A stretch of DNA of 64,000 nt from Shewanella metallivivens (GCF_028750675.1 NZ_JAQQPZ010000013.1:179813-243812); one strand, 5' to 3'. Positions 1 to 8,729 are shown, counted from the stretch's first letter. Made by a program: numbers and translations. Notes: a model not told the origin generated them from the sequence alone.

Positions 1-675
1 ACGTTACTCACGCACAAATACCTTAAAGAGGAAGACCTTAACCAGTTTGAACTTCAAACGGTTAATGAATGCATTACTGAATACCGTAAACGCTTAATTG
101 ATATCAGTTGGTTTATGCGCTCACTCAGTGAGCCTATAGCCAGAATGGCCAATAAAGAAGATAAGTGCACTGGTCGTTTCTGGGAAGGGCGCTTCAAATC
201 TCAAGCACTACTCGATGAAGCTGCAGTATTAGCCTGTATGGCCTATGTAGATTTAAACCCAGTCAGAGCCAAGATGGCCACAACCCCTGAAACCTCAGAT
301 TACACCAGTATTCAACGTCGAATAAATTCAGCAATGAAAGGTGAGCAACCACCCGAGCTATTACCGTTTGTGGGAAATGAAAGACTCAATATGCCTAACG
401 GACTCATGTTCAGCGTAAAAGATTACATTGTACTGGTTGAAGATACCGGTCGGATTATTCGAGAAGATAAGCGTGGCGCAATTAGCTCAAGCAGTCAGGA
501 CATACTGAATAGGCTAAACATCCCCGCAGAGAATTGGCTTAAAATCACTACAGAGTTTGGTGCATTATTTAAAGGTGCAGTCGGAGCGTTACCTGCCTTA
601 ACTGAATACTGTGAGCATTTAGACCGAAAACGACGACAAGGCGCGGCAAATTGTCAGCGCTGGCTGTGCGCTTAA
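1..675 (+). CDS. RAYT/IS200-like transposase, 5' end outside window
   Basis: The reading frame is open from base 1 to the stop at 673-675, so the N-terminal part, which should carry the catalytic HUH motif, lies before the window. The visible part has the block FWEGRFKSQALL followed by YVDLNPVRA, typical of the C-terminal half of the REP-associated tyrosine transposase group (Y1_Tnp superfamily). Such proteins cut and join single-stranded DNA at palindromic repeats. An internal Met at 115 is not a plausible start because the frame reads through upstream. A decayed fragment of a similar gene lies at 2033-2090. Whether the whole gene is intact cannot be judged here. Confidence 0.8.
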   Translation, partial: TLLTHKYLKEEDLNQFELQTVNECITEYRKRLIDISWFMRSLSEPIARMANKEDKCTGRFWEGRFKSQALLDEAAVLACMAYVDLNPVRAKMATTPETSDYTSIQRRINSAMKGEQPPELLPFVGNERLNMPNGLMFSVKDYIVLVEDTGRIIREDKRGAISSSSQDILNRLNIPAENWLKITTEFGALFKGAVGALPALTEYCEHLDRKRRQGAANCQRWLCA

Positions 676-705
676 GTCATTTTTGTTCGATGGTCGTTGT
701 ACAAA

Positions 706-719
706 AAATGGGTGGCATT
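706..719 (+). repeat. 14-base direct repeat, copy 1 (copy 2 at 1270-1283)
   Basis: AAATGGGTGGCATT occurs at 706-719, just after the transposase gene, and again at 1270-1283. A second short repeat, ATGGTCGTTGTA, occurs at 690-701 and 791-802. Both are exact matches by eye. They may be scars of mobile elements; no function is known to me. Confidence 0.6.
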
Positions 720-825
720 TTTGTTGTAGTGGTTATTGTTCGACTGATGATGGTACATTGCAAGGTTGTGCTACCGTACAATATTAATCCATGGTCGTTG
801 TATCCACGTCATTAAGGGTTCTGAT

Positions 826-1188
826 GTGAACGTTATTGAATTATTAAAGTTATATTTAGCTCTTAGCTATGCGAAAAAATTAAGATCTTGGGGGCGAGGG
901 ACTATCTTTTTTGTACGAATGGATTTAATCGTATCTTTATCCGCTATTTTGTCTCCAATAGCTATATTATTTTCGATTCTAGCTTTGTCCGATATCGCTT
1001 ACGTCGTTATATTTATCCCACTATTGGGATGGTGTGCAGATTTATTTTTGACTCGAAAATTTTCAATATATGATGATATAGAGAAAGTAAAATTATCTAA
1101 AGGAAAAATAATTAACCTTTCTATGTTTATTGCTTCGGTGATTGGTATCATTATAAGTTGTCAACTAGTTATATTTTTCACTCCCTAA
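826..1188 (+). CDS. small hypothetical membrane protein
   Basis: Not recognised. The protein is 120 residues if it starts at the GTG at 826; the frame is open further upstream to an ATG at 766, but that stretch includes repeat sequence and looks non-coding. Two adjacent hydrophobic segments (roughly residues 25-65) are followed by a charged stretch with KVKLSKGKI and a third hydrophobic segment near the C-terminus, so it is probably a three-span inner-membrane protein. No strong ribosome binding site is visible. It sits alone among mobile-element debris and may be a transferred passenger gene. Confidence 0.5.
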   Translation: MNVIELLKLYLALSYAKKLRSWGRGTIFFVRMDLIVSLSAILSPIAILFSILALSDIAYVVIFIPLLGWCADLFLTRKFSIYDDIEKVKLSKGKIINLSMFIASVIGIIISCQLVIFFTP

Positions 1189-1357
1189 ATTAAGTTGTGG
1201 TTTGTTATAAATTGAAAGCTTATTCCCTAATTCAGATAATAACCGCGACTATGACGCCGAATGTTCAAGAAATGGGTGGCATTCTTTTGGATTGGTGGTA
1301 AAACCCAGCACTTCGTACCAAATATAAGCAACGTAAAACGAGTGAGCGGGAATTAGT

Positions 1358-1588
1358 ATGAGAGCAAAGGTTATTGAGGTTAATTTTAGCGCCAGTAAAA
1401 ATTGGCTATTCAAGCTTCGAACATCTGATGGTGATGAATGCTTTATTATGAGCGAACCCACATATAAAGAGCTAGGTATTAAGTCACCAATCAACAGGTC
1501 GATACTTGACAGTGCTGATGTTTGGAGCTCATTTATTGTGAGCACAATCGATACATCAGGAATCAAAGTTGTTATTAGTGCAAAGTAG
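1358..1588 (+). CDS. hypothetical protein, 76 residues
   Basis: Not recognised. A short soluble protein beginning MRAKVIEVNFSASKNW, with no hydrophobic segment and no motif I can name. The ATG at 1358 is preceded by a purine-rich stretch (GAGCGGGAA). A longer frame on the opposite strand (1249-1566) covers almost the same bases; the plus frame is preferred because its start has a better ribosome binding site and its product looks soluble and ordinary. It lies between repeat-containing intergenic stretches, a typical setting for a passenger gene. Confidence 0.45.
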   Translation: MRAKVIEVNFSASKNWLFKLRTSDGDECFIMSEPTYKELGIKSPINRSILDSADVWSSFIVSTIDTSGIKVVISAK

Positions 1589-1599
1589 GTAACTGAATC

Positions 1600-1631
1600 G
1601 TGATGATGAAGTGCCTACACTTCATCATCAC
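1600..1631. terminator. perfect 14-bp hairpin after the small gene
   Basis: GTGATGATGAAGTG (1600-1613) pairs perfectly with 1618-1631 around a CCTA loop, starting 12 bases after the stop at 1588. No U-tract follows, so it is a stable hairpin with a possible terminator role rather than a classic intrinsic terminator. Confidence 0.5.
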
Positions 1632-1636
1632 AGTTC

Positions 1637-1795
1637 CATTACTAGCAATTCCCACCCATCATCACTGTGTAAAGAAAACCAACGTTTATGAATCATTGCC
1701 ATCATCATGGCTAATCATGGTCAAAACAGCCGATAATCTGTAAAGAAACTTGTAAAGTTATCAGTGTTCACAATCACTTCAGCATTACTAGCAAT
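1637..1795 (+). repeat. non-coding stretch with repeated CATTACTAGCAAT
   Basis: The 13-mer CATTACTAGCAAT is found at 1637-1649 and 1783-1795. Each copy is followed by a similar tail (TCATCAC then a TGTGTAAA or CGTATAAA variant), so the two blocks look like diverged copies of one unit about 146 bases apart. I see no gene between them. Confidence 0.5.
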
Positions 1796-1857
1796 CTTCA
1801 TCACCGTATAAATCTTTCCAGTTTTCAACTATAATCTCGAGAGTTATGGAGAGCCGA

Positions 1858-2025
1858 ATGAGTAATATCAGCAACTTAGAAGATTACAGAATACACACCC
1901 TAAACACCGAAAACTCGAAAGTTACCAATACCCGCAAATATAAAGATGTTCGTGAGCGTGAGTATCTAACATCATCAGAGATTGAACGCATCAGCAAAAC
2001 TGAAAGCCTAGTCGTAGCATTATAA
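1858..2025 (+). pseudogene. N-terminal stub of a tyrosine recombinase
   Basis: An ATG at 1858, preceded by GGAGAG at good spacing, opens a 55-codon frame. Its product contains TRKYKDVREREYLTSSEIER, which resembles the start of a group of tyrosine recombinases whose N-terminus reads RKYKDVRxREYLTPxEVE, before the first catalytic Arg. The frame stops at 2023-2025, before any of the R-H-R-Y catalytic residues could occur, so it is a truncated relic. The family assignment rests on that one motif. Confidence 0.55.
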
Positions 2026-2032
2026 AATAAAC

Positions 2033-2090
2033 ATGGCCACAATTAATGGCTATTCAGCAATGAAAGGCGAGCAGTCACCAGCGCTATTAC
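2033..2090 (+). pseudogene. fragment of a second RAYT transposase gene
   Basis: TTCAGCAATGAAAGG followed by GAGCA, an ACC run and a GCTATTAC block at about 2053-2090 matches the transposase gene at 327-364 with few changes. The preceding ATGGCCACAA (2033-2042) matches 274-283. The intervening ~45 bases of the complete gene are missing, so this is a deleted, non-functional copy. Confidence 0.6.
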
Positions 2091-2263
2091 TACTTTTTAT
2101 TATGGGTGTCAGGATTTAGCTTCTCAGCTTCACTATTAACTTCTCACCATTATCTTCGTTTCATCACGTATGTTTTCACAATTTGTAACGAGTACCACTT
2201 TGACTACACACATTGATACGTTGTAACATTTCATTTTTATTTTATTCCTCATGAGCAAAACAC

Positions 2264-4378
2264 GTGAAAAAGCACTTTATATGTTCACTATTAGTCATTT
2301 CTAATGGCGTATTAGCACAAGATAATATTACTCAAACATCAGACGCTCAAGATGACATTGAGCGTATTGAAGTGAAACGTTTATGGCAGCCTTACCGTGG
2401 CAATGTGCCATTGATTGATACCCCTCAAGCTGTCGATAGAATTAACGCCGACACCATAAAAAACGAGGGGATTACTCATTTTATGGACGCTTTGGATTTT
2501 TCACCCAGCATCGTAAGACAAAATAATTCTGGTGGTATGTTTGACAGCTTTGCTGTGCGTGGCTTTTCTGGTGACGAAAATAATCCAACGGGTACGCTCG
2601 TTAATGGTTTTAACTCTCGCGGTTATACCGGTAATAGAAACACGGCTAATATTGAAACTATTGAAGTGATGAAAGGACCTGGGTCTGCATTATACGGACA
2701 AGGTGAACCGGGCGGCACAGTAAATATCATTACCAAAAAGCCGCAATTTGAAGAGCAAGGCTACATTCTGGGAACGTTAGGCAGTTACGATAAAAAACAA
2801 GTTGAGTTTGACCACACTAAAGGCCTTACTGATGATGTGGCTTACCGTATAAACGGCTTTTACGAAGATTCTGACACGTATAGAGATAACGTTGACATTG
2901 AAAGTTTAAATTTAAGCCCTTCTTTTTTGTGGAATATTTCTGATGTTACTAGTTTAAGCTATGAAATGGAGTTTGTTGAACAGAGCAAAGCGTTAGACCG
3001 TGGCGTGTACGTGTTAGATAATGACTTTGATTCTGTCGACCCTGCTGATTTTTATGGCGACCCTCGAGATGGTGCACATGAAGTTAAGGCGCTAGGCCAT
3101 CAATTATTGTTAAATCATCAACTGAATAATCATTGGTATTTACTCGCTGGCCTAGCATATCGAGACTCATCATTTAAAGGTCAGTCCTCAGATACTGAGC
3201 TGTCTGCTGGTCGTCAGCTGATTTATACCGACCCTAATTTATTATCAAGGCAGAGAAGAGAGCGAGATTATCAGGCCAAGGATTTATCTGCACGTTTTGA
3301 AGTCAGTGGTGATGCTGCGCTTGGTGGTATTAAAAATAATCTACTGATTGGATTAGATTATTACCACTTCCAATTAGATACTGATTACAAAGTGTGGCGA
3401 ACCTCGTGGGGATCGGGTGACGCTACTTATGCTATCGACCCTAACAATCCTGACTACACGTTGGAACAACCTGAAACCTCTCCAACCACGGTGACATCTG
3501 AAGATCAAACTGGCCTTGGCTTATATGCACAAGATTTAATTGAACTGACAGATAAGACCAAGTTTTTAGTCGGCTTCAGGGTTGATTATTTTGAGCAAGA
3601 TATATTAGATAAACTTGCCAATGAGTCTCAAGATCAAGACCAAACGGAGGTATCTTCTCGCTTTGGCTTTGTTTATGAACTGGCTGACAATATCAATGTG
3701 TATACCAGCTATGCTGAAGGTTTTAGACCAAACTCGGGCCTAGATTCAGACAGAAATGCTTTTGAACCAGAACAAACCGACGCTTTTGAGGTGGGTGTTA
3801 AGTGGCAAAATGTTGCTGATAAATTTTCTGGTAGCCTAGCCCTTTATGATGCAAGTAAAACAAATATGTTAACTGCAGAGCCAAACACAGGGCTGTCAGC
3901 AACCTTAGGCGAGGTTGAAAGTCAGGGTGTTGAATTGCAATTGACGACGTTATTAACTGCAGATACTAGCCTTGATATTGCTTATGCCTATACCGACGCG
4001 AGAACGGCAAAAGATTTAGTTGATAATGACTGGGGGGTACCTATTCCTAAAGGTTCTCGCTTAATCAACGTCGCTGAACATGTTGGTCATGTTTCGTTGC
4101 GACATTACACTGACATTATGGGCAAAGAAGCTTACTTCGGTGCAACCGTTAATTATGTTGGCGACCGCCTAGGTGAGACAACCGATGCTGATTATATTTT
4201 ACCTGCATACACACTAGTGAATTTATCAGCAGCACTTGATATAACCAGCAGAGTCAGTGTAATGCTTGATGTTAATAACATATTTGATGAGGAATATTTC
4301 GAAAACTCCTACCATAAGCTATGGACTATGCCGGGTGAGCCGATTAATTTTAGTGCCAGTGTAAAGTACCAGTTCTAA
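2264..4378 (+). CDS. TonB-dependent siderophore receptor
   Basis: A 704-residue outer-membrane receptor of the ferric-siderophore class. It should bind a siderophore outside the cell and import it with energy from TonB-ExbBD. A signal peptide covers about residues 1-18 (cleavage after VLA). A TonB-box-like IERIEVK follows at 32-38. The plug domain (about 50-165) holds the RGF, EVMKGPGSALYGQGEPGG and NIITKKP blocks, and the 22-strand barrel runs to the terminal Phe of SVKYQF. The start is a GTG at 2264 giving MKKHFIC; an ATG at 2251 is out of frame. No convincing Fur box was found upstream. No siderophore biosynthesis genes are near, so it may take up foreign siderophores. Confidence 0.9.
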   Translation: MKKHFICSLLVISNGVLAQDNITQTSDAQDDIERIEVKRLWQPYRGNVPLIDTPQAVDRINADTIKNEGITHFMDALDFSPSIVRQNNSGGMFDSFAVRGFSGDENNPTGTLVNGFNSRGYTGNRNTANIETIEVMKGPGSALYGQGEPGGTVNIITKKPQFEEQGYILGTLGSYDKKQVEFDHTKGLTDDVAYRINGFYEDSDTYRDNVDIESLNLSPSFLWNISDVTSLSYEMEFVEQSKALDRGVYVLDNDFDSVDPADFYGDPRDGAHEVKALGHQLLLNHQLNNHWYLLAGLAYRDSSFKGQSSDTELSAGRQLIYTDPNLLSRQRRERDYQAKDLSARFEVSGDAALGGIKNNLLIGLDYYHFQLDTDYKVWRTSWGSGDATYAIDPNNPDYTLEQPETSPTTVTSEDQTGLGLYAQDLIELTDKTKFLVGFRVDYFEQDILDKLANESQDQDQTEVSSRFGFVYELADNINVYTSYAEGFRPNSGLDSDRNAFEPEQTDAFEVGVKWQNVADKFSGSLALYDASKTNMLTAEPNTGLSATLGEVESQGVELQLTTLLTADTSLDIAYAYTDARTAKDLVDNDWGVPIPKGSRLINVAEHVGHVSLRHYTDIMGKEAYFGATVNYVGDRLGETTDADYILPAYTLVNLSAALDITSRVSVMLDVNNIFDEEYFENSYHKLWTMPGEPINFSASVKYQF

Positions 4379-4452
4379 TCACTGAATAAATTGCCACATG
4401 GGCTTACTCATACAGCTTCAGGTAGCGGTTTATTACAAACAAACGGTTACGT

Positions 4453-4494
4453 AAACATTAAAGGTCTTATTGAAAAATAAGGCCTTTAATGTTT
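4453..4494. terminator. 19-bp hairpin with GAAA loop downstream of the receptor gene
   Basis: Bases 4453-4471 pair with 4476-4494 with a single G-T pair and a GAAA tetraloop, 74 bases past the receptor stop. There is no strong U-tract in the plus direction, so termination is likely but not certain. The rest of the 4379-4783 gap shows no gene. Confidence 0.6.
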
Positions 4495-4783
4495 ATAGTG
4501 CTACCACATGTTTGAACGTTTACGTTAATTAACCAACTTGCACCACGAGCGTTCATTTACTCGCAAGCCTTGTAATCCCAAAAACCTATTTACAGCACCA
4601 GATTGATAGCGCATTGTTAGGACTTGTTGATCTTTCAAGGTTGTTTTTGCAGCGAATTGTTGGCCATTACTCATATATACAACTGCGCAGCAGAGACTTT
4701 GAGGTGTCATTATTCTACATAAAAAGTCGATAACGCAGTAAAAATGGTAAACACACGACGTTCTACACATAAAGGGAAATAAA

Positions 4784-5242
4784 ATGTATAAACACACTTC
4801 AATACTGGCACTTGCTATGGTGCTATTAATGGGTTGCTCTGGCACTGTACCCACCTTAGGGGTAACCGACGGGAAATTAACGCCATGCCCAGATTCGCCC
4901 AACTGCGTCAATAGCCAGCAAGCAACTACAGATGAAGAGCATTACATTGACCCCATTGCATTTAGCGGCACCGCTCAACAAGCTCAAGTGAATCTATTAC
5001 ATGTATTAAAAGCGGCTGAGCGAGCTGACATTGTGGTGGTAGAAGATGATTATATTCGGGTTGAATTTACCTCACAGATTATGCGCTTTGTTGACGATGT
5101 TGAGTTTTACTTTCCATCTGCTGAGCCTGGTAACATCATGATTCAGGTAAGATCGGCTTCACGTGTTGGCCACTCTGATTTTGGGGTTAACCGTGAGCGA
5201 ATTGAACAGATTAGAACCGAGTTTAATGCGTTATCACAGTAA
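4784..5242 (+). CDS. DUF1499 family lipoprotein
   Basis: A 152-residue protein with a lipoprotein signal: hydrophobic stretch, then lipobox LMGC with the modified Cys at 18. The CPDSPNC motif at residues 35-41 and the later DDVEFYFP and SRVGHSDFGVNRxRI blocks are the signature of DUF1499, a family found widely in Proteobacteria and plastids whose biochemical role is not established. AAGGGAAATAAA in front of the ATG is a good ribosome binding site. The lipoprotein probably faces the periplasm. It stands alone between the TonB receptor and a converging gene. Confidence 0.85.
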   Translation: MYKHTSILALAMVLLMGCSGTVPTLGVTDGKLTPCPDSPNCVNSQQATTDEEHYIDPIAFSGTAQQAQVNLLHVLKAAERADIVVVEDDYIRVEFTSQIMRFVDDVEFYFPSAEPGNIMIQVRSASRVGHSDFGVNRERIEQIRTEFNALSQ

Positions 5243-5389
5243 TAAACTGCGACATTGATAAGTCATGGTGTCATGCGCTGAATAAACTGGCTTTGTCATG
5301 CCGTATTTCTCCGCGATTTATGATTAATGGCTATGTCGACCAAATAAACGCCAGCATAGCCATTTGTTTTTATTACCGTAAGACCACTA

Positions 5390-5983
5390 TTACGCTAGTT
5401 TGTCGGCCAACAGCTCAAGTCTATCTTGGCCCCAAAATGGCTCGCTTTGATACACGTAGGTCGGCACACCCAACAAGCCTTTTTCAATCGCAGTCGCAGT
5501 ATTGGCTTCGTATATCGTTTCAATTTCATCCGATGATGCCTGCGCGATAATCTTGTTGGCATCAAGTTGCAATGATGTGAGGATCTGGCCGATCAATGCC
5601 ACATCGGCAATGTTTTGCTCTTTTGCCCAACATGCCGCCAGCATTTGCGCGACAAACTCGGCGGGGTCTTGTCCCAGTTGTTGGAGCGCAATAGTGCATT
5701 TGTCTGCCAAGCTTGGGTCTGCTGGGAAAAAAGCCGGATGAAGATTAAGCGGTAATTGGCGCTTTTTAGACCAACGCGCTAATTCAATTAAACGATAATC
5801 TTGTCTCACTTGCGGACGTTGCTTTACCGGTAACACACCCAAAACCGCAAACAACTTGCCTAGTTTTATCGGTTTATACTCAATGGCGGTGTGATGCTCA
5901 GCCGCAATGGCGGTAAATGTATGGTGACCTAAATAGGCATAGGGAGAAAGGCAGGTAAAGTAATACTCAATGGCTGTTTGCAT
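5390..5983 (-). CDS. 2-hydroxychromene-2-carboxylate isomerase-like, DsbA-fold protein
   Basis: A 197-residue protein of the kappa-class glutathione transferase/HCCA isomerase group with a thioredoxin-like fold. The N-terminal YYFTCLSPYAYLG (residues 7-19) carries the conserved Ser (S13) that activates glutathione, and the C-terminal GVPTYV followed by PFWGQDRLE is the cis-Pro loop and family tail. In naphthalene degraders this enzyme isomerises 2-hydroxychromene-2-carboxylate, but no aromatic pathway genes are near, so a general glutathione-dependent redox or isomerase role is more likely. Substrate unknown. Confidence 0.8.
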   Translation of the reverse strand: MQTAIEYYFTCLSPYAYLGHHTFTAIAAEHHTAIEYKPIKLGKLFAVLGVLPVKQRPQVRQDYRLIELARWSKKRQLPLNLHPAFFPADPSLADKCTIALQQLGQDPAEFVAQMLAACWAKEQNIADVALIGQILTSLQLDANKIIAQASSDEIETIYEANTATAIEKGLLGVPTYVYQSEPFWGQDRLELLADKLA

Positions 5984-6166
5984 GTTTTGTGATACCTATT
6001 AATGGTGGCGATAAACGTGATGTTTGATAGCAATTTATAAGCTATCAACGTTATCCTGCATTGCATTATAGTGTCTAGCATTGATTTGTGAACAAATGTT
6101 CTAGTTACAATATCAGTCCGTGAAACTAATCCAAATAAAATATTACTGCGATTGAGTAAGTTCAGC

Positions 6167-7426
6167 TTACTGAGCCAACAAAGGCGCTAAAACCGTTAAT
6201 TTACCATCAATAGGCTCGTTAATGGTTAACCCCAAAATATGCGCAATGAGTGGATAGAGATGGATATTATCGGCGTGGTCAATATGTTGTTGATTAAATG
6301 CTGGCCCTTGAGCATATAACACTGTGTTCATGTCGTTGTTAACATTAGCATCGTAGCCATGTTTACCTGTTACTCCTGCGCGCGCATCAGTACTGGTAAT
6401 GTAATGTTGGTTGCTCATTAATATGGCATCACCTATTAATGGGTTATCGTTAAAGTGTAAGTTAGCAGGAATATCGTTACGGCGATAAAACTGCAAGCCA
6501 GGCACATTATTAGCTAACAAGGCTAACGCGTCTAAATCTTGTTGCTTGTTATCACCAATCGCAGTGACTAATGAAAAGGCTGCATCGTTATTAAAGCTAA
6601 ATTTGTCTTTTAATGCAGGAGCTTGCTCAAACAGTTTGTCGGTATACATTCGTGGAAATTGCGCCACATTGGTCATGCCATGGTCTGAAGTGATGATGAC
6701 ATTCACCGAATACGGTAATGCCTTAATGCCAGTAAGTAGCTGACCTATAGCCTGATCAACTTGGTTAACCGCTTGTTGTGTTTGCTTAGAGGTAGGCCCA
6801 TGAAGATGCCCTGCACTGTCAACATCTGAAAAGTATAATGTCACAAATTGAGGACGCTGATCTTGCGGTAAATTAAGCCATTGTAACACCTGTTCAACCC
6901 GCTGATTATTTGGAGCATCGTCATTATAGGGTAACCAATAATCTGGACGCTGACCGGCAATTTCCGCTTCTGATCCTGGCCAAAAATACGTTGCACTTTT
7001 CATACCTTGTTGGCCCGCCAATGACCATAACGGCACTCCTTGATAAAAGCGTCCGTCGGTAACCGCCTGCTTGATATTCATTGCGTAGGTTTGCTGCAAT
7101 TGCTGATGATAAAAACGATTGGCAACAATACCGTGATGGGCAGGATAAAGCCCAGTGACCAAAGTGATATGATTAGGAAATGTCACCGTAGGAAAAGACG
7201 GTTTAAATTGAGTCACCTGAGCGGCTTGGCGCGCAAATTCAGTTAAGAATGTTGGCTTATGTAGTTGGTTGTAATCATGACGGTATCCATCAATAGACAC
7301 CAACAAAACATAAGGTTTTTGGGTTTGTTCAACCTGTGGGTTAGCCAATGCACTATTGATGCTAAGCAATAACCCACTACTGAATAAGCCGCTAATCAAT
7401 AAACTTATTGTCACTGTTAGGCGCAT
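6167..7426 (-). CDS. periplasmic nucleotide pyrophosphatase/phosphodiesterase family protein
   Basis: A 419-residue secreted enzyme of the alkaline-phosphatase superfamily (Phosphodiest, PF01663 type). A signal peptide covers about 1-28 (cleavage near SALA). The metal ligand Asp is in SIDGYRHDY (D46). The nucleophile Thr is in PTVTFPNH (T82), as in animal and bacterial ectonucleotide pyrophosphatases. Further metal ligands are in SDVDSAGHLHGP and ITSDHGM, and the final His motif is TGKHGYD. It probably hydrolyses nucleotide or other phosphodiester bonds in the periplasm to scavenge phosphate. It is transcribed away from the following gene pair with no visible operon partner. Confidence 0.88.
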   Translation of the reverse strand: MRLTVTISLLISGLFSSGLLLSINSALANPQVEQTQKPYVLLVSIDGYRHDYNQLHKPTFLTEFARQAAQVTQFKPSFPTVTFPNHITLVTGLYPAHHGIVANRFYHQQLQQTYAMNIKQAVTDGRFYQGVPLWSLAGQQGMKSATYFWPGSEAEIAGQRPDYWLPYNDDAPNNQRVEQVLQWLNLPQDQRPQFVTLYFSDVDSAGHLHGPTSKQTQQAVNQVDQAIGQLLTGIKALPYSVNVIITSDHGMTNVAQFPRMYTDKLFEQAPALKDKFSFNNDAAFSLVTAIGDNKQQDLDALALLANNVPGLQFYRRNDIPANLHFNDNPLIGDAILMSNQHYITSTDARAGVTGKHGYDANVNNDMNTVLYAQGPAFNQQHIDHADNIHLYPLIAHILGLTINEPIDGKLTVLAPLLAQ

Positions 7427-7505
7427 GATGATGTCTCAATGAATGATTTAAAAATAACAATCATATCAATAGAATATGACAGCTTTATTGATCTTAATAG
7501 GCTTT

Positions 7506-8378
7506 TTAGTTTAGCTGCTCTCTAAACTGCAAATACGCCATAGTGATACCCTGGGCATCTTCCACTTGAGGATAATGGCCGAGTGTCGGCATGGTGGTGA
7601 TATTTGCATTGGGGATCAATTGGCAATAGCGATCGATCATATGCTGACCCGAGATAGGATCTAATGCGCCCGCAATCACTTTAACTGGTACAAGGCTGTT
7701 CACCAGTGCCCCAACCCAACGTTCGCGGTGCTGCTTGCGTTGGGTCATATAGGTGATGAGTTTGTGCATCACAGCAATACCATCATTATGAGTTAACAAT
7801 TGCCAAAGCGTATCAATCACCTCAGGCGTTGGCTGGGTTGATGGACCAAAAATATGTTGTAAGTTGGCGGCAAATTTTGGCTTAGTGATCCTTTTTGCCA
7901 CAAATGCCCCTATGGGCGATAACAATAACTTTTGAATCAATACCGGTTTGTGGGTTTCTGGAAATAAACCGCCATTTAATAAACACACGCTGTTAATGTG
8001 TATTTTGCTATCACCATCAACTTGTCTAGCAAGTAGTTCTTGTGCAACGGTATCGCCGTAGTCATGGGCTAAAATATGATATTCACTCACGCCTAACTTG
8101 GTTAATAATGCCTGATAAATATCGGCTTGTTGGCTGATTAAATACTCACTATTTTTAGGTTTGTCAGACAAGCCAAAACCCAGCATATCAAGGGTGATAA
8201 CATAATATAGCTCGGTGAGTTGTGGCCACATGCCTTCCCAATCCCAACTGGCACTTGGAAAACCATGAATAAGCAATAGAGGCGGCGTAGAGGGATTGCC
8301 TCCAGTTCGAGTAAAAATTTGCTGCCCATTAAGTTGTTCAATCTGCCCATGTTGTCGCCATTCATCCAATGAAATCAT
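7506..8378 (-). CDS. alpha/beta hydrolase, MEST (PEG1)-like
   Basis: A 290-residue alpha/beta hydrolase. I start it at the ATG at 8378, preceded by AAAGGGA, rather than at 8489, because the longer frame runs into the ArsR gene. The oxyanion motif HGFP is at 38-41, the nucleophile elbow is HDYGD with Asp106 as the likely nucleophile, and the catalytic His is H268 in GHYPQVED. The combination HDYGDTVAQELL, NGGLFPETHKP, RERWVGAL and HYPQVED closely resembles what I recall of mammalian MEST, an imprinted gene of unknown substrate. An Asp nucleophile is typical of dehalogenases and epoxide hydrolases. It lies 28 bases behind the ArsR gene, so the two are probably co-transcribed. Confidence 0.82.
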   Translation of the reverse strand: MISLDEWRQHGQIEQLNGQQIFTRTGGNPSTPPLLLIHGFPSASWDWEGMWPQLTELYYVITLDMLGFGLSDKPKNSEYLISQQADIYQALLTKLGVSEYHILAHDYGDTVAQELLARQVDGDSKIHINSVCLLNGGLFPETHKPVLIQKLLLSPIGAFVAKRITKPKFAANLQHIFGPSTQPTPEVIDTLWQLLTHNDGIAVMHKLITYMTQRKQHRERWVGALVNSLVPVKVIAGALDPISGQHMIDRYCQLIPNANITTMPTLGHYPQVEDAQGITMAYLQFREQLN

Positions 8379-8406
8379 TATGTTTGTCCCTTTAATTACT
8401 GTTTTA

Positions 8407-8709
8407 TTAGGGTCTTGGAATTTGCTCGTCTGCACAACATTCGTCTTGTAAAAAACAAATGACTGACTGCAACGTATCATATTCTGCAATACAAAATAAC
8501 GTTCTCCCTTCGCGGCGCTGTTTGATTAACCCAGCCGACACCAAGCTAGACACATGGTGTGACAGTGTTGAGCCAGGGATGTCTAGTTTTTGCTGTAAAC
8601 CACCGACAGCAATACCCTGATAACCCGCGCGCACAACCGCACGATAAATCATCAATCTTGTAGGATGACCTAATTCTTTCAATGCTTTAGCAATAAAATT
8701 GATATCCAT
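8407..8709 (-). CDS. ArsR-family transcriptional regulator
   Basis: A 100-residue winged-helix repressor. The helix-turn-helix covers GLQQKLDIPGSTLSHHVSSLVSAGL, the usual ArsR recognition region, followed by the wing REGRTLFC. Cys residues at about 73, 85, 91 and 92 (including an ECCADE tail) could sense arsenic or another soft metal or metalloid, although the classic helix-3 CxCxxC site is absent. It faces the ArsP-type permease across a short region with two matching palindrome-like sites, and probably represses both directions until its ligand binds. Confidence 0.9.
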   Translation of the reverse strand: MDINFIAKALKELGHPTRLMIYRAVVRAGYQGIAVGGLQQKLDIPGSTLSHHVSSLVSAGLIKQRREGRTLFCIAEYDTLQSVICFLQDECCADEQIPRP

Positions 8710-8729
8710 AACGACGCCTTAATAATACT

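Noticed and set aside
676..1357. Possible integron cassettes with attC sites around the small orphan genes
   Set aside because: I looked for RYYYAAC and GTTRRRY core sites with the right spacing and did not find convincing pairs.
1249..1566. 105-codon minus-strand frame opposite the 76-residue gene
   Set aside because: No ribosome binding site and no recognisable family; the plus frame has a better start. The choice is not certain.
2160..2263. Fur box upstream of the TonB receptor
   Set aside because: No 19-base GATAATGATAATCATTATC-like match could be found by eye.
4525..4911. 128-codon minus-strand frame
   Set aside because: It overlaps the start and lipobox of the DUF1499 gene on the other strand and has no recognisable product.
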